Part shown: piece by piece, positions 25,235 to 33,105 of the stretch | How positions within the stretch are numbered: the first letter of the stretch is position 1 | Layout of the letters: each line of letters opens with the position of its first letter | Origin: Nocardioides pocheonensis | Lineage (GTDB): Bacteria > Actinomycetota > Actinomycetes > Propionibacteriales > Nocardioidaceae | Reading direction: 5' to 3' | Length of the DNA stretch: 64,000 nt | Assembly (NCBI RefSeq): GCF_003725535.1 | Contig: NZ_RJSF01000019.1 | Span: 253,796-317,795 of the forward strand | Made by a program: the position numbers and the translations under genes | The notes under the pieces: generated by a model | What the model saw: only the letters and a program-made list of their open reading frames with translations | Database searches by the model: none | What the model was told of the DNA's origin: nothing

Positions 25235-25624
25235 GTGACCGAGAACACCCGCCGCGACGCGTCCGCCGACCCCACGGATCTGGGCGACCTGATCCCCGAG
25301 TGGCTGGACTGGAAGGCCACCGCCGTTGCTCTCGGCGTCTCGGTGAACAAGGTCCGCCAGCTGATCCGCGAGCACCACCTCGCCGCCGCGGTGCCCCGCG
25401 AGGGCGCCGGCCAGCAGGTCCCGGCGGAGCTGATCATGGACGGCCAGATCGTCAAGGGGGTCCCCGGCCTGCTCACGCTGCTGCACGACGGCATGTACGA
25501 CGACCGCGAGATCCTGGCGTGGCTGTTCACGCCGGACGACTCGCTGCCCGGCCGCCCGATCGACGCGCTCCGGGAGAACCGCGGATCGGAGGTCAAGCGC
25601 CGCGCCCAGGCGATGGCGCTCTGA
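25235..25624 (+). CDS. Rv2175c-like winged-helix DNA-binding protein
   Basis: A 129-residue protein of the Rv2175c family. Residues 25-65 are a helix-turn-helix (WKATAVALGVSVNKVRQLIR) and the C-terminal part a dimerising domain (LTLLHDGMYDDREILAWLFT). The mycobacterial protein binds DNA and is phosphorylated by PknL, which abolishes binding; the divergent kinase gene here keeps that pairing. The N-terminal tail TENTRRDASADPTD contains threonines that could be phospho-acceptors. GTG 25,235 follows CAGCAT by six bases. Confidence 0.88.
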   Translation: MTENTRRDASADPTDLGDLIPEWLDWKATAVALGVSVNKVRQLIREHHLAAAVPREGAGQQVPAELIMDGQIVKGVPGLLTLLHDGMYDDREILAWLFTPDDSLPGRPIDALRENRGSEVKRRAQAMAL

Positions 25625-25711
25625 CCGGCTCGCCCGCTTGGTGACCTTCGGGTCTTGCCACCCGGCCGCTCGCGGGCTAGGAACGAGGTACCCGTCAGCG
25701 AGGAGAGATCT

Positions 25712-26131
25712 GTGAGCGGACTTGCCGGACTGCTCGCCGGGCACCACCCGGCCGGCGTCTACCAGTGGCACGCGGCGTTCAGCCCGGATGACGTGCGCCG
25801 GACCGTCGAGCATGCGGGCGCGCGGTTCGCCTACGTCGACGGCTGGACCCACCAGGAGAAGGACGAGCTGGTCGAGGCCTTCGCCGAGGCGCTGGGCGTG
25901 CCCGGCGCCACCGGGAGCGACTTCGACGAGGCCCTGTCCGCGTGCCTGCGCACGGTCGACGCCGACCAGCTCGTGCTGCTCTGGGACGGCTGGGGGCCGT
26001 TGGCCCGCTCCGACCGGGCGTCCTTCGACGTCGCGGCCGACCTCCTGGCCGCCCGCGCCTCGAACGGCCCGGTGACCGTGCTGCTGCGTGGAGAGGGTCC
26101 CGAGATCGACGTACCGTCGCTGGACGGCTGA
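25712..26131 (+). CDS. Barstar-family protein
   Basis: A 139-residue barstar (ribonuclease inhibitor) homologue. The core reads VYQWHAAFSPDDVRRTVEHA, FAYVDGWTHQEKDELVEAFA, FDEALSACLRTVDADQLVLL, the alternating strand/helix order of barstar. GTG 25,712 has AGGAGAG four bases upstream. Barstar proteins block barnase-type RNases, but no barnase gene is nearby, so this may guard against RNases of competitors or have a different partner. Confidence 0.85.
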   Translation: MSGLAGLLAGHHPAGVYQWHAAFSPDDVRRTVEHAGARFAYVDGWTHQEKDELVEAFAEALGVPGATGSDFDEALSACLRTVDADQLVLLWDGWGPLARSDRASFDVAADLLAARASNGPVTVLLRGEGPEIDVPSLDG

Positions 26132-26135
26132 CCGC

Positions 26136-26441
26136 CTACGCGTCCGACTCGCGGTGGCGTCGCCTCGGCGCCGCCGGCAGCTCGACCGGCGTGACCGGCG
26201 CGCGCGTCGGCGCGTCGTCGAGCCAGCCGTCGTGCGCGTCGAGCAGCAGCTCGAGCGCGACCACCGGGGCGTCGGTCGCGATCGCCCAGGGCTGGTCCTC
26301 GTCGTCGTCCTCGCCCGCGAACCGCTCCCGGGTGATCGTCACCGTGTAGCCGTCCGCGCGCAGGCGCCGCTCGATCGCGAGGGCGGCCTGCTCGTCGAAG
26401 ACGATGCCCCGGGCGGCGCCGGGGTCGAGTGGTGCGTCCAC
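26136..26441 (-). CDS. Conserved hypothetical acidic protein downstream of prenyl synthase
   Basis: A 101-residue protein of no family I recognise. It contains GIVFDEQAALAIERRLRADG, then an acidic run (RFAGEDDDEDQPWAI) and VVALELLLDAHDGWLDD. No membrane segment or known catalytic motif. GTG 26,441 lies seven bases after the stop of the prenyl synthase gene, so the two are probably in one operon. It converges with the barstar gene with only four bases between stops. Longer in-frame starts would run inside the synthase gene. Confidence 0.65.
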   Translation of the reverse strand: MDAPLDPGAARGIVFDEQAALAIERRLRADGYTVTITRERFAGEDDDEDQPWAIATDAPVVALELLLDAHDGWLDDAPTRAPVTPVELPAAPRRRHRESDA

Positions 26442-26448
26442 GGCGCGC

Positions 26449-27549
26449 TCACACGGTGCGCTGCGTGGCCGCGGCGGCCAGCTGGCGCAGGGCGGTGCGG
26501 GCCTCCTCGCGGATGGCTGCCGCATCGAGCGCGGCCAGCGCCCGCTCGGTCAGCGCGACGATCACCTGCTCCAGCTGGTCGTGGGCGCCGCTGGCGTCGA
26601 TCAGCCGGCGCAGGTCACCGACCTCCTCGGGCGTCAACGGCTTGCCCAGGCTGGTGTCCAGGTGCTCGCGGTCCGACGGCGAGAGGCCGTCGAGGGCGAG
26701 CGCGATCAGCACGGTCCGCTTCCCCTCGCTCAGGTCGTCACCGGCCGGCTTGCCGGTCACCTCGGGGTCGCCGAAGACCCCGAGGAGGTCGTCTCGCAGC
26801 TGGAAGGCCTCGCCCAATGGCAGGCCGAACCGGCTGAGCTCGGCGATGGTCCGGCCGTCAGCGCCGGCCAGGGCTGCGCCGATGTGCAGCGGCCGCTCGA
26901 TGGAGTACTTCGCCGACTTGTAGCGGACGACGTTCATCGCGGTGTCGACGTCGCTGGTGCCGCGCGCCTGCGCCGACACGTCGAGGAACTGACCGGTCAC
27001 CACCTCGCTGCGCGTGAGGTCGAAGTAGCCGAGCGCCTCGAGGACCCGTGGTGCCGCCAGGCCGCTCGTGCGGAGCAGCTCGTCGGACCAGGAGAGGAGG
27101 AGGTCGCCGAGCAGGATCGCCGCGGCCGCGCCGTACTGCTCGGCGCTCGCCGACCAGCGCCGCTCCCGGTGGAGCGCCTCGAAGGCGCGGTGGGTGGCCG
27201 GCCGCCCCCGGCGTACGTCGGAGGCGTCCATCACGTCGTCGTGCACTAGCGCGCTCGCGTGCAGCAATTCCAGCGAGGCGCAGGCCTTGAGCAGGCCGAC
27301 CCGGTCGTCCGGCTCGGCGACGGCGAGGTGCCCCCACCAGCAGAACGACGCCCGGAAGCGCTTGCCTCCGCTCACGCTGGTGCGGGCGTGCTCGACGAGG
27401 CGGGCGGCGTCCTCACCGAGCTCGGCGAGCCAGGCGGACTGCTGGTCGACGAACTCGCGCAGGGTCTGCTCGATGCCCGTGCGGAACTCCGCCGGATCCC
27501 ACGACGGCGCCTCGTTCGTGCCCGTCGTGTCTTCCTGAGACTCGCTCAC
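26449..27549 (-). CDS. Polyprenyl diphosphate synthase (geranylgeranyl/farnesyl type)
   Basis: A 366-residue trans-prenyltransferase that joins isopentenyl diphosphate to an allylic diphosphate. The first Asp-rich motif DDVMD is at residues 104-108 (ELLHASALVHDDVMDASDVR) and the second, DDLLG, at 253-257. GGKRFRASF near residue 61 is the usual substrate patch. Chain length is not certain; the relation to M. tuberculosis idsA2, which has the same neighbours, suggests C15-C20. GTG 27,549 has TACGCT six bases upstream (leaderless), back to back with the metF promoter. Confidence 0.92.
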   Translation of the reverse strand: MSESQEDTTGTNEAPSWDPAEFRTGIEQTLREFVDQQSAWLAELGEDAARLVEHARTSVSGGKRFRASFCWWGHLAVAEPDDRVGLLKACASLELLHASALVHDDVMDASDVRRGRPATHRAFEALHRERRWSASAEQYGAAAAILLGDLLLSWSDELLRTSGLAAPRVLEALGYFDLTRSEVVTGQFLDVSAQARGTSDVDTAMNVVRYKSAKYSIERPLHIGAALAGADGRTIAELSRFGLPLGEAFQLRDDLLGVFGDPEVTGKPAGDDLSEGKRTVLIALALDGLSPSDREHLDTSLGKPLTPEEVGDLRRLIDASGAHDQLEQVIVALTERALAALDAAAIREEARTALRQLAAAATQRTV

Positions 27550-27555
27550 CGGGCG

Positions 27556-27574
27556 AGCGTAGCCCCCGTATTCT
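27556..27574. promoter_or_regulatory. Divergent leaderless promoters of prenyl synthase and metF
   Basis: TACGCT on the minus strand (27,561 to 27,556), six bases before GTG 27,549, and TATTCT on the plus strand (27,569-27,574), seven bases before ATG 27,582. Confidence 0.6.
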
Positions 27575-27581
27575 CGGCGCC

Positions 27582-28472
27582 ATGGGTACGGGATCGACGT
27601 CGAGCATTGCTGCCCTGCTGGCGCGGGGTGAGCGCTCCTTCTCCTTCGAGTTCTTCCCTCCGAAGGACGCCGCCGGGGAGGAGATCCTCTGGCGCTCGAT
27701 CAGCGAGCTCGAGGAGCTGCGGCCCACGTTCGTCTCCGTGACGTACGGCGCCGGCGGCTCGACGCGCGACCGGACCATCGAGATCACGGGGCGGATCGCC
27801 CGGGAGACGTCGATGACCCCGATGGCCCACCTCACCTGCGTGGGCCACACCGTCGAGGAGATCGACCAGATCCTCGACTCGCTCGCCGCCGCCGGCGTGC
27901 GCAACGTGCTGGCCCTGCGCGGCGACCCGGTCGGTGGGCCGGGCACGCCGTGGGTGCCGACTCCGGGTGGCGTGGACTACGCGGCCGACCTGGTGGCCCT
28001 GGTCCGGAGGCGCGAGCAGTTCGCCGTGGGCGTGGCCGTCTTCCCCGAGGGGCACCGCGACTGCGCCGACCTCGAGCAGGACGTGCGCGTGATGCGGGCG
28101 AAGTACGACGCCGGTGCGGAGTTCGCGATCACCGAGATGGTGCTGCGCGCGTCGGACTACCTCGCGCTCGTCGAGCGCTCCCGCGCCGCGGGCATCGACA
28201 TCCCGATCATCCCCGGCATCATGCCGATCCTGAACCTCAACTCCATGCGCAAGATGGTCGAGCTCTCCGGCCGGGAGATGCCCGCCGAGGTGCTGCGCCG
28301 GATCGAGCCGCTGGCCGACGACCCCGAGGCGGTCCGCGCCGAGGGCATCCGGATCGCCACCGAGCTGTGCGACGAGCTGCTCGCCGGCGGCGCGCCGGGC
28401 CTGCACTTCTACACGCTGAACCGTTCGAAGGCCACGCGGGAGATCTACACGTCCTTGGCCTGCCACGCTTGA
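27582..28472 (+). CDS. metF: Methylenetetrahydrofolate reductase
   Basis: A 296-residue flavoprotein of the MetF family, reducing 5,10-methylene- to 5-methyltetrahydrofolate for methionine synthesis. FSFEFFPPKDAAGEE is the N-terminal hallmark; FVSVTYGAGGSTRDRT, VRNVLALRGDPVGG, EFAITEM and PIIPGIMPI follow in the usual barrel order, and LHFYTLNRS is at the end. ATG 27,582 is seven bases after TATTCT, so there is no room for an AdoMet or B12 leader element. Confidence 0.96.
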   Translation: MGTGSTSSIAALLARGERSFSFEFFPPKDAAGEEILWRSISELEELRPTFVSVTYGAGGSTRDRTIEITGRIARETSMTPMAHLTCVGHTVEEIDQILDSLAAAGVRNVLALRGDPVGGPGTPWVPTPGGVDYAADLVALVRRREQFAVGVAVFPEGHRDCADLEQDVRVMRAKYDAGAEFAITEMVLRASDYLALVERSRAAGIDIPIIPGIMPILNLNSMRKMVELSGREMPAEVLRRIEPLADDPEAVRAEGIRIATELCDELLAGGAPGLHFYTLNRSKATREIYTSLACHA

Positions 28473-28491
28473 CGGTTGGCGTTTCGGCCCG

Positions 28492-28508
28492 CGAGTACGT
28501 GGTACTCG
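28492..28508. terminator. Hairpin between convergent metF and CrtI-like genes
   Basis: CGAGTAC-GTG-GTACTCG: a perfect 7-base stem with a three-base loop, 20 bases after metF. It may end transcription from both sides; no T tract is present. Confidence 0.4.
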
Positions 28509-28625
28509 TCGTCGGACGTGCTCGGCGCGACATCACGCCCTTCTACACACCCCTGAGCAGCGGAAGCAGGTTCGGGGCGGCCTCGGGACTGGCGCCCCCG
28601 GTGACTCACCGGCGAGAGCCCAGAG

Positions 28626-29930
28626 TCACGCCGCCCCGATGATCTGCGCCACGAGGGAGGCCGAGAGCCCGACGCTGGGGAGGCCCGCCCCCGGGGTGGT
28701 GTGAGCGCCGGCCATGTAGACGCCGTCGACCGGGGTGCGGGTGCCGAGCCGGTGGGTGAGGGTGCGGCGGCCCTGCCAGAGCACGCCGAGGGGCGAGCCG
28801 CCCCACTCCTCGACCAGCTCTCGGGGCGAGCGGTCGACGCGCACCTCGACCTGGTCGCGCACGTTGATGCCGGCGCGGTGGAGGGCGACCACGATGTCCT
28901 CGGCGAGCCGGCCGCGGCCGAGGACGGTCCAGGCGTGCGCGCCGTCGGGGGCCGTGCCGGTGGTGCGCAGGACCAGGGTCGGGTCGCCGTGGAGCACGAC
29001 CTCGGCGGGCAGGTCGGGGACCTCGCCGACGACGCCGATGTGCGTGATCGACGGCGGGATGGCCGGCATCGTGCGGGCGACGTACGACGCGAGGGCGGGC
29101 AGCCTGCGCGGGTCGATCGCGCACACCACGTGGTCGGCGTCGACGCTGCCGCTCGGGGTGCGGACGCCCACCACCCGCCCCGACTCGACCACGAGGTCGA
29201 CCGCGGGCGTGCCGGTCAGGACCGTGACCCCGCGGGTCTCGAGACGGGCAGCGAGCACGTCGGCGAGCTGCCCCATCCCACCGGGGAGGGTCCAGACGCC
29301 GAAGTTCTGCTCGACGTAGCACCAGACGCCGTCCCACGCCGGGACGTTGCGCGGGTCGTGGCCGTCGAAGACCGCGCGGTGGGTGGCCAGGAGCCGGAGG
29401 CGCTCGTCGCGCAGCTCGCGCTGGACCAGCTTCTGCAGGGTGAGCCGGCTCGAGAGCAGGGAGCGGGCGTCCTTGCCGGCGTGCTCCTCCGACCACGGGC
29501 GCTCGAACCAGTCCTTGCGCAGGGCCTCCCACACCTCGGCGAAGTCGTCGACGTAGCCGATCCAGCGCCGGCCGGCCTCCTCGCCGAGCGCGGACCCGAC
29601 GGCTTCGAGCTGTGCGGCCCGGCTCGCGCCCGGCAGGTCGAGCACCGAACCGTCGGGGAACCGGTGCCGCTGGGCCGGCTCGACCGGCACGAGGTCGATC
29701 TCCTTCTCGGCGGCGCGCCCGGACTTGCGGAAGAGGTCACGGATCACGGCGGGGAGCAGGGTGGTCGTCGGGCCGCTGTCCCAGCGGAAGCCTTCCGCCT
29801 CGACGTACCCGATCGCGCCGCCGAGCCGCTCCGACGCCTCCAGCAGCGTGACGTCGTGCCCGAGCTTGGCCAGCCGGGCCGCCGAGGCGAGCCCTCCGAA
29901 GCCGCCACCGACCACCACCACGCGCGCCAT
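28626..29930 (-). CDS. FAD-dependent oxidoreductase, CrtI/phytoene desaturase type
   Basis: A 434-residue flavoprotein. The FAD loop VVVGGGFGGLASAARLA is at the N terminus, followed by the second nucleotide motif LLEASERLGGAIG, and the C-terminal GVYMAGAHTTPGAGLPSVGLS is the CrtI-type signature. Family members desaturate or oxidise carotenoids and related lipids; no carotenoid gene (crtB, crtY) is adjacent except the nearby prenyl synthase, so the substrate is open. ATG 29,930 is chosen because TAGGGT (29,942 to 29,937) is six bases upstream. Confidence 0.88.
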   Translation of the reverse strand: MARVVVVGGGFGGLASAARLAKLGHDVTLLEASERLGGAIGYVEAEGFRWDSGPTTTLLPAVIRDLFRKSGRAAEKEIDLVPVEPAQRHRFPDGSVLDLPGASRAAQLEAVGSALGEEAGRRWIGYVDDFAEVWEALRKDWFERPWSEEHAGKDARSLLSSRLTLQKLVQRELRDERLRLLATHRAVFDGHDPRNVPAWDGVWCYVEQNFGVWTLPGGMGQLADVLAARLETRGVTVLTGTPAVDLVVESGRVVGVRTPSGSVDADHVVCAIDPRRLPALASYVARTMPAIPPSITHIGVVGEVPDLPAEVVLHGDPTLVLRTTGTAPDGAHAWTVLGRGRLAEDIVVALHRAGINVRDQVEVRVDRSPRELVEEWGGSPLGVLWQGRRTLTHRLGTRTPVDGVYMAGAHTTPGAGLPSVGLSASLVAQIIGAA

Positions 29931-29936
29931 GCGCAC

Positions 29937-29942
29937 ACCCTA
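29937..29942 (-). promoter_or_regulatory. Leaderless -10 element of CrtI-like gene
   Basis: TAGGGT, six bases before ATG 29930. Confidence 0.5.
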
Positions 29943-29964
29943 GGGGCGCGCACCCCGGGGTGCG

Positions 29965-30546
29965 TCAGGCCGGCGCCGGTCGACCCTTCCAGCGCCGCCA
30001 TCCGCGACGCACCAGCCGGAGCAGGTGGAACACGACGTAGCCGCCGGTCAGCAGCAGCACCGCGGCGAGCGACCCCGCGAGCCAGGGGTGCTGGATCGCG
30101 AGCAGCACCACGGTCACGACGGCCGCGTCCTCGCCGAGGCTGGCCAGGATGTTGGACAGGGGCTCGGGCGAGGCGTTGATGGCGAGTCGGCCGCCCGCCT
30201 TGACCAGGTGGCTCGCCAGCGCGGTGCCGCCACCGAGCGCACCGTACGCCGCCTGCTGCACCGATCCGGCGTCACCGGAGACGAGCAGGGCGATCGCCGT
30301 GCCGATGGTCGGTCGGATCACCGTGGAGATCGCGTCCCACGTCGAGTCGACGTACGGGATCTTGTCGGCGACGAACTCGAGCGCGTACAGCACCGCTGCG
30401 GCGACGAGGACGTCGGTGCGTCCGAGGGTGTCGGGGATCGACGCCACGTCGCCGATCCGGTCGGCGATGCCGAGGAGGAGGACGACCAGGTAGGCGTTGA
30501 CGCCGCTCGCCCAGCCGCTGGAGAACACCAACGGCAGGAGGTCCAC
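29965..30546 (-). CDS. DUF4126 family membrane protein
   Basis: A 193-residue integral membrane protein with about five helices (PLVFSSGWASGVNAYLVVLL at the start, WLAGSLAAVLLLTGGYVVFH near the end). SGVNAYLVV and AYGALGGGTALASHLVKAGGR are typical of DUF4126. The C terminus is basic (RRGWRRWKGR), so probably cytoplasmic. Function unknown. GTG 30,546 is six bases after TATGCT (30,558 to 30,553), a leaderless start facing away from the flavoprotein gene at 30,600. Confidence 0.85.
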   Translation of the reverse strand: MDLLPLVFSSGWASGVNAYLVVLLLGIADRIGDVASIPDTLGRTDVLVAAAVLYALEFVADKIPYVDSTWDAISTVIRPTIGTAIALLVSGDAGSVQQAAYGALGGGTALASHLVKAGGRLAINASPEPLSNILASLGEDAAVVTVVLLAIQHPWLAGSLAAVLLLTGGYVVFHLLRLVRRGWRRWKGRPAPA

Positions 30547-30552
30547 CCCGGC

Positions 30553-30593
30553 AGCATAAACGGGCTGCGCTCCGCGGGGGCCTCCCGTAGTTT
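30553..30593. promoter_or_regulatory. Divergent leaderless promoters of DUF4126 and PNPOx-like genes
   Basis: TATGCT on the minus strand (30,558 to 30,553) before GTG 30,546 and TAGTTT on the plus strand (30,588-30,593) before GTG 30,600, both with six-base gaps. Confidence 0.6.
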
Positions 30594-30599
30594 CGTCGC

Positions 30600-31238
30600 G
30601 TGGACGACGCGCAGTGGACCGAGATCACCGACGTCGACGGGCTCGTCGCGCTCCTCGGTGAGCCGAACGACCGGGCCCGGGGCAAGGTGCGCCGCGCGCT
30701 CACCGACCTCGACCGCGACTGGCTGGCCGCGTCCCCGTTCTGCGTGCTCGCGACCTCGTCGCCGGACGGCGGCTGCGACGCCTCGCCCAAGGGCGACCCC
30801 GCCGGCGACCTGGTGCACGTGCTCGACGACCGCACGATCGCGATCGCCGAGCGGCCCGGCAACCGGCGCGCCGACGGCTACCGCAACATCCTGGCCGACC
30901 CGCACGTCGGCCTGCTGTTCGTGATCCCGGGGCGCGGTGACACCCTGCGGATCAACGGCCGGGCGCGGCTGGTCGCCGAGGCGCCGTTCCTCGACGCGAT
31001 GAGGGTGAAGGGCCACCGGCCCGTGCTGGCGATCGTCGTCGAGATCGACGAGGTGTTCCACCACTGCCAGAAGGCGTTCCTGCGCTCGCGGCTCTGGGAG
31101 CCCGAGTCGTGGGACCCCGACGGCCGGGTGCCGCGGCGAGCCGTGATCGCCCACGAGCTCGAGCCGAGCGGCAAGACCGTCGAGGAGCTCGACGAGTACT
31201 ACGGGCCGGCGTACCTGGAGGGGTTGTACCGCGGCTAG
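30600..31238 (+). CDS. Pyridoxamine 5'-phosphate oxidase-like FMN-binding protein
   Basis: A 212-residue split-barrel flavoprotein of the PNPOx-like group. Typical parts are FCVLATSSPDGGCDASPKGD, IAIAERPGNRRADGYRNILA, VGLLFVIPGRGDTLRINGRA and the C-terminal KAFLRSRLWEPESWDP, which matches the actinobacterial MSMEG_1061-type branch. Such proteins bind FMN, F420 or heme and reduce diverse small molecules; the true substrate is unknown. GTG 30,600 follows TAGTTT by six bases. Confidence 0.88.
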   Translation: MDDAQWTEITDVDGLVALLGEPNDRARGKVRRALTDLDRDWLAASPFCVLATSSPDGGCDASPKGDPAGDLVHVLDDRTIAIAERPGNRRADGYRNILADPHVGLLFVIPGRGDTLRINGRARLVAEAPFLDAMRVKGHRPVLAIVVEIDEVFHHCQKAFLRSRLWEPESWDPDGRVPRRAVIAHELEPSGKTVEELDEYYGPAYLEGLYRG

Positions 31239-31612
31239 CCGCGCTCGTGCTCCACGACCGTCCGCAACGTCTCGGCGTCACGCGCGACCACCGTGGTGCC
31301 GTCGGTCGCGGTGATGATCGGCCGCTGGATGGTGCGCGGGTGCGCGACCATCGCGGCGATCCAGTCGTCGCGGTGTGCGGCGTCCCGCGGCAGGTCGATG
31401 CCGGCCTCGCGGGTCTCGGCGGCACGGGCGATGTCCCACGGATCGAGGCGGAGCCGGGTCAGCACGTCGGCGAGCTCCGCCGCGGTCGGCGGCTCGTCGA
31501 GGTAGCGGCGCTCGACGTACTCGATGCCGGCGGCGTCGAGCTCCGCCTTCGCCGTGCGGCACTTCGAGCAGGCCGGGTTGATCCAGATCTCCAGCGGTCC
31601 ACCGGACGTCAT
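31235..31612 (-). CDS. ArsC/Spx-family thioredoxin-fold reductase
   Basis: A 125-residue protein of the ArsC family. IWINPACSKCRTAKAELDAA holds a CXXC active site rather than the single Cys of classic ArsC, then YVERRYLDEPPTAAEL and TIQRPIITATDGTTVVARD, the RPI motif. It may reduce arsenate or act as an oxidoreductase. The start ATG shares a base with the stop of the ybaK-like gene (TGATG), so it is translated by coupling. Its stop overlaps the convergent flavoprotein stop. Confidence 0.85.
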   Translation of the reverse strand: MTSGGPLEIWINPACSKCRTAKAELDAAGIEYVERRYLDEPPTAAELADVLTRLRLDPWDIARAAETREAGIDLPRDAAHRDDWIAAMVAHPRTIQRPIITATDGTTVVARDAETLRTVVEHERG

Positions 31613-32097
31613 CAGTTGACCTCGATCTCCTCGGCGCCGGTCATGGCCAGCAGCTCGTCGTAGGTCGTCGAGAACACCGCGGCGGGGTGACCGGCCGCCG
31701 CCCACACGACGTCGAAGCGGCGCAGCGTCGGGTCCAGGAAGGTCCGGATCGGCCGAGGGTGCGCGATCGGGGAGACCCCGCCGATCACCTGGCCGGTGTG
31801 CTCGCGGACGAAGTCCGGGGTGGCCCGCTTCAGCGCCCGCACGCCGACCGCCGCGGCGGCCTTCGCGGTGTCGACCCGGTGGGCGCCCGACGTCAGGATC
31901 AGCACGGGCACGGTCTCGCCGTCGTCCGTGGTGCCCGCGAAGAGCAGGCTGTTGGCGATGGCGCCGACCTCGCAGCCCAGCGCCTCGGCGGCCAGCGCCG
32001 CGGTGTGCACGGAGTCGGGGAGGACCACGATCACGCCCTGCCCACCGCGCGCCTCGAGGTCGCTGCGGAACCGTGCGATCGAGGGGTGCTCGCTCAT
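31612..32097 (-). CDS. ybaK: YbaK/EbsC-family aminoacyl-tRNA deacylase
   Basis: A 161-residue single-domain editing protein of the YbaK/ProX family, hydrolysing mischarged tRNA such as Cys-tRNA(Pro). Motifs: SVHTAALAAEALGCEVGAIA, SLLFAGTT, VLILTSGAHRVDTAKAAAAV, and GQVIGGVSPIAHP, the substrate-site GGxxP loop. ATG 32,097 has TACCTT (32,109 to 32,104) six bases upstream. Coupled with the ArsC-like gene downstream. Confidence 0.9.
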   Translation of the reverse strand: MSEHPSIARFRSDLEARGGQGVIVVLPDSVHTAALAAEALGCEVGAIANSLLFAGTTDDGETVPVLILTSGAHRVDTAKAAAAVGVRALKRATPDFVREHTGQVIGGVSPIAHPRPIRTFLDPTLRRFDVVWAAAGHPAAVFSTTYDELLAMTGAEEIEVN

Positions 32098-32103
32098 GCC
32101 GGG

Positions 32104-32109
32104 AAGGTA
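32104..32109 (-). promoter_or_regulatory. Leaderless -10 element of ybaK
   Basis: TACCTT, six bases before ATG 32097. Confidence 0.5.
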
Positions 32110-32154
32110 GCGCAGCGCCGTGCGGCGCCGTCCGGAGCCCGACCCGCGATTCGC

Positions 32155-32209
32155 TTGACGTCCTGTCCGGGGGCGGGTGTAGCGTGAAGGCGTTCGAACA
32201 CCTGTTCGA
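32155..32209 (+). promoter_or_regulatory. SOS promoter with perfect LexA box
   Basis: TCGAACACCTGTTCGA (32,194-32,209) matches the actinobacterial LexA consensus TCGAAC-N4-GTTCGA at all twelve positions. Upstream are TTGACG (32,155-32,160) and TAGCGT (32,180-32,185), spaced 19 bases. The box covers the expected transcription start, so LexA should block initiation. The next gene in this direction starts at 32,313; the divergent ybaK promoter is 85 bases away and is unlikely to be controlled. Confidence 0.88.
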
Positions 32210-32312
32210 TTCACGGCCCGGTGGCGGATGCTTCGACCCCATCCTCCACCGGGCCGCCGACAGGCGGACGGACGGCCACGAGCAGGCAGGTCAGAGCGCG
32301 AAGGAGCAGGCG

Positions 32313-32648
32313 GTGCGGACGTACGACGACCCGGTGGATGTGCGCAAGGGGCCCACGGACGGCCTCGCCGGCGAGGGTGAGGAAGGCCCTGACCAGTTCC
32401 TGTGGCGCGGCCGGCTGTGGCAGGTGCGCGAGGTGATCGCCCACTGGGTGGAGCCCGGCGCGTGGTGGGTGCGCCGACCCGAGGAAGCGCCCGGGCGCTC
32501 GGCGCTCGTCGATCACCGGGAGGTGTGGCGCGTCGCGGCTGCGCGGGGACGGGCCGTCTCCGCCGTGGACGACCCGGGGTTCGGTGTGTTCGACCTGGCC
32601 TTCGACTGGACCGAGGGCGTCTGGCGCCTCGCCGGGTCCCTGGACTGA
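32313..32648 (+). CDS. DUF6504 family protein, first gene after the SOS box
   Basis: A 111-residue protein carrying the DUF6504 core QFLWRGRLWQVREVIAHWVE, then WWVRRPE and FDLAFDWTEGVWRLAGSLD. The domain also occurs next to or fused with translesion polymerase proteins in actinobacteria, which agrees with dinB downstream; its biochemical role is not known to me. GTG 32,313 has AAGGAG at 32,301-32,306. About 100 bases of leader separate it from the LexA box. The HEPN gene follows after 11 bases. Confidence 0.8.
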   Translation: MRTYDDPVDVRKGPTDGLAGEGEEGPDQFLWRGRLWQVREVIAHWVEPGAWWVRRPEEAPGRSALVDHREVWRVAAARGRAVSAVDDPGFGVFDLAFDWTEGVWRLAGSLD

Positions 32649-32659
32649 AGGGACTCCTC

Positions 32660-33067
32660 GTGAACCTCCACCTGCCGGCCGCCACGCACTCCTACCTCGA
32701 GCGCTCCGCGGAGTCGTTGCGCGAGGCGATCACCTGCAGCGACGTGCCGCAGCGCTACGCACTCGCGCACGTCGCCGCCCTGCGGGCGACCGCCGCGCTG
32801 CTGGCCGCGCGCGCCCACCCGATGCCGGTCCAGCGCCGCCGGCAGAAGAACGCCTGGGTGCTGCTGACCGAGGTCGCCCCGGAGTTCACCGAGTGGGCGA
32901 CGTTCTTCTCCGCCGGTGCCGCCAAGCGCGCCGCAGCGGAGGCGGGTTCCCGTCGGGCGGTCACCGAGCGCGAGGCCGACGACCTCGTCCGCGACGCCGA
33001 CCGGTTCCTCGCCCTGGTCGAGACCTCGCTCGGGCTCGCCGGGCACGCGCCGTTCCAGGTCGCCTGA
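32660..33067 (+). CDS. SAV_6107-type HEPN domain protein
   Basis: A 135-residue helical protein of the SAV_6107 HEPN family. RYALAH (within DVPQRYALAHVAALRA, about residues 32-37) is an RX4H motif, the catalytic signature of HEPN ribonucleases. The rest is helical with a basic patch (PVQRRRQKNAWVLL) and WATFFSAGAAKRAAAEAG. HEPN proteins are often toxins or tRNA/mRNA nucleases in stress responses. GTG 32,660 starts 11 bases after the DUF6504 gene, so it should be induced by DNA damage with it. Confidence 0.85.
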   Translation: MNLHLPAATHSYLERSAESLREAITCSDVPQRYALAHVAALRATAALLAARAHPMPVQRRRQKNAWVLLTEVAPEFTEWATFFSAGAAKRAAAEAGSRRAVTEREADDLVRDADRFLALVETSLGLAGHAPFQVA

Positions 33068-33092
33068 CCCCGCGCCGAGGAGGTGCGACCAC

Positions 33093-33098
33093 TAGTGT
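33093..33098 (+). promoter_or_regulatory. Leaderless -10 element of the methyltransferase gene
   Basis: TAGTGT, seven bases before ATG 33106; an internal promoter within the SOS-boxed series. Confidence 0.5.
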
Positions 33099-33105
33099 TC
33101 AGCGC

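Noticed and set aside
27550..27581. Cobalamin or AdoMet riboswitch before metF
   Set aside because: The -10 element ends seven bases before the ATG, so there is no leader to hold one.
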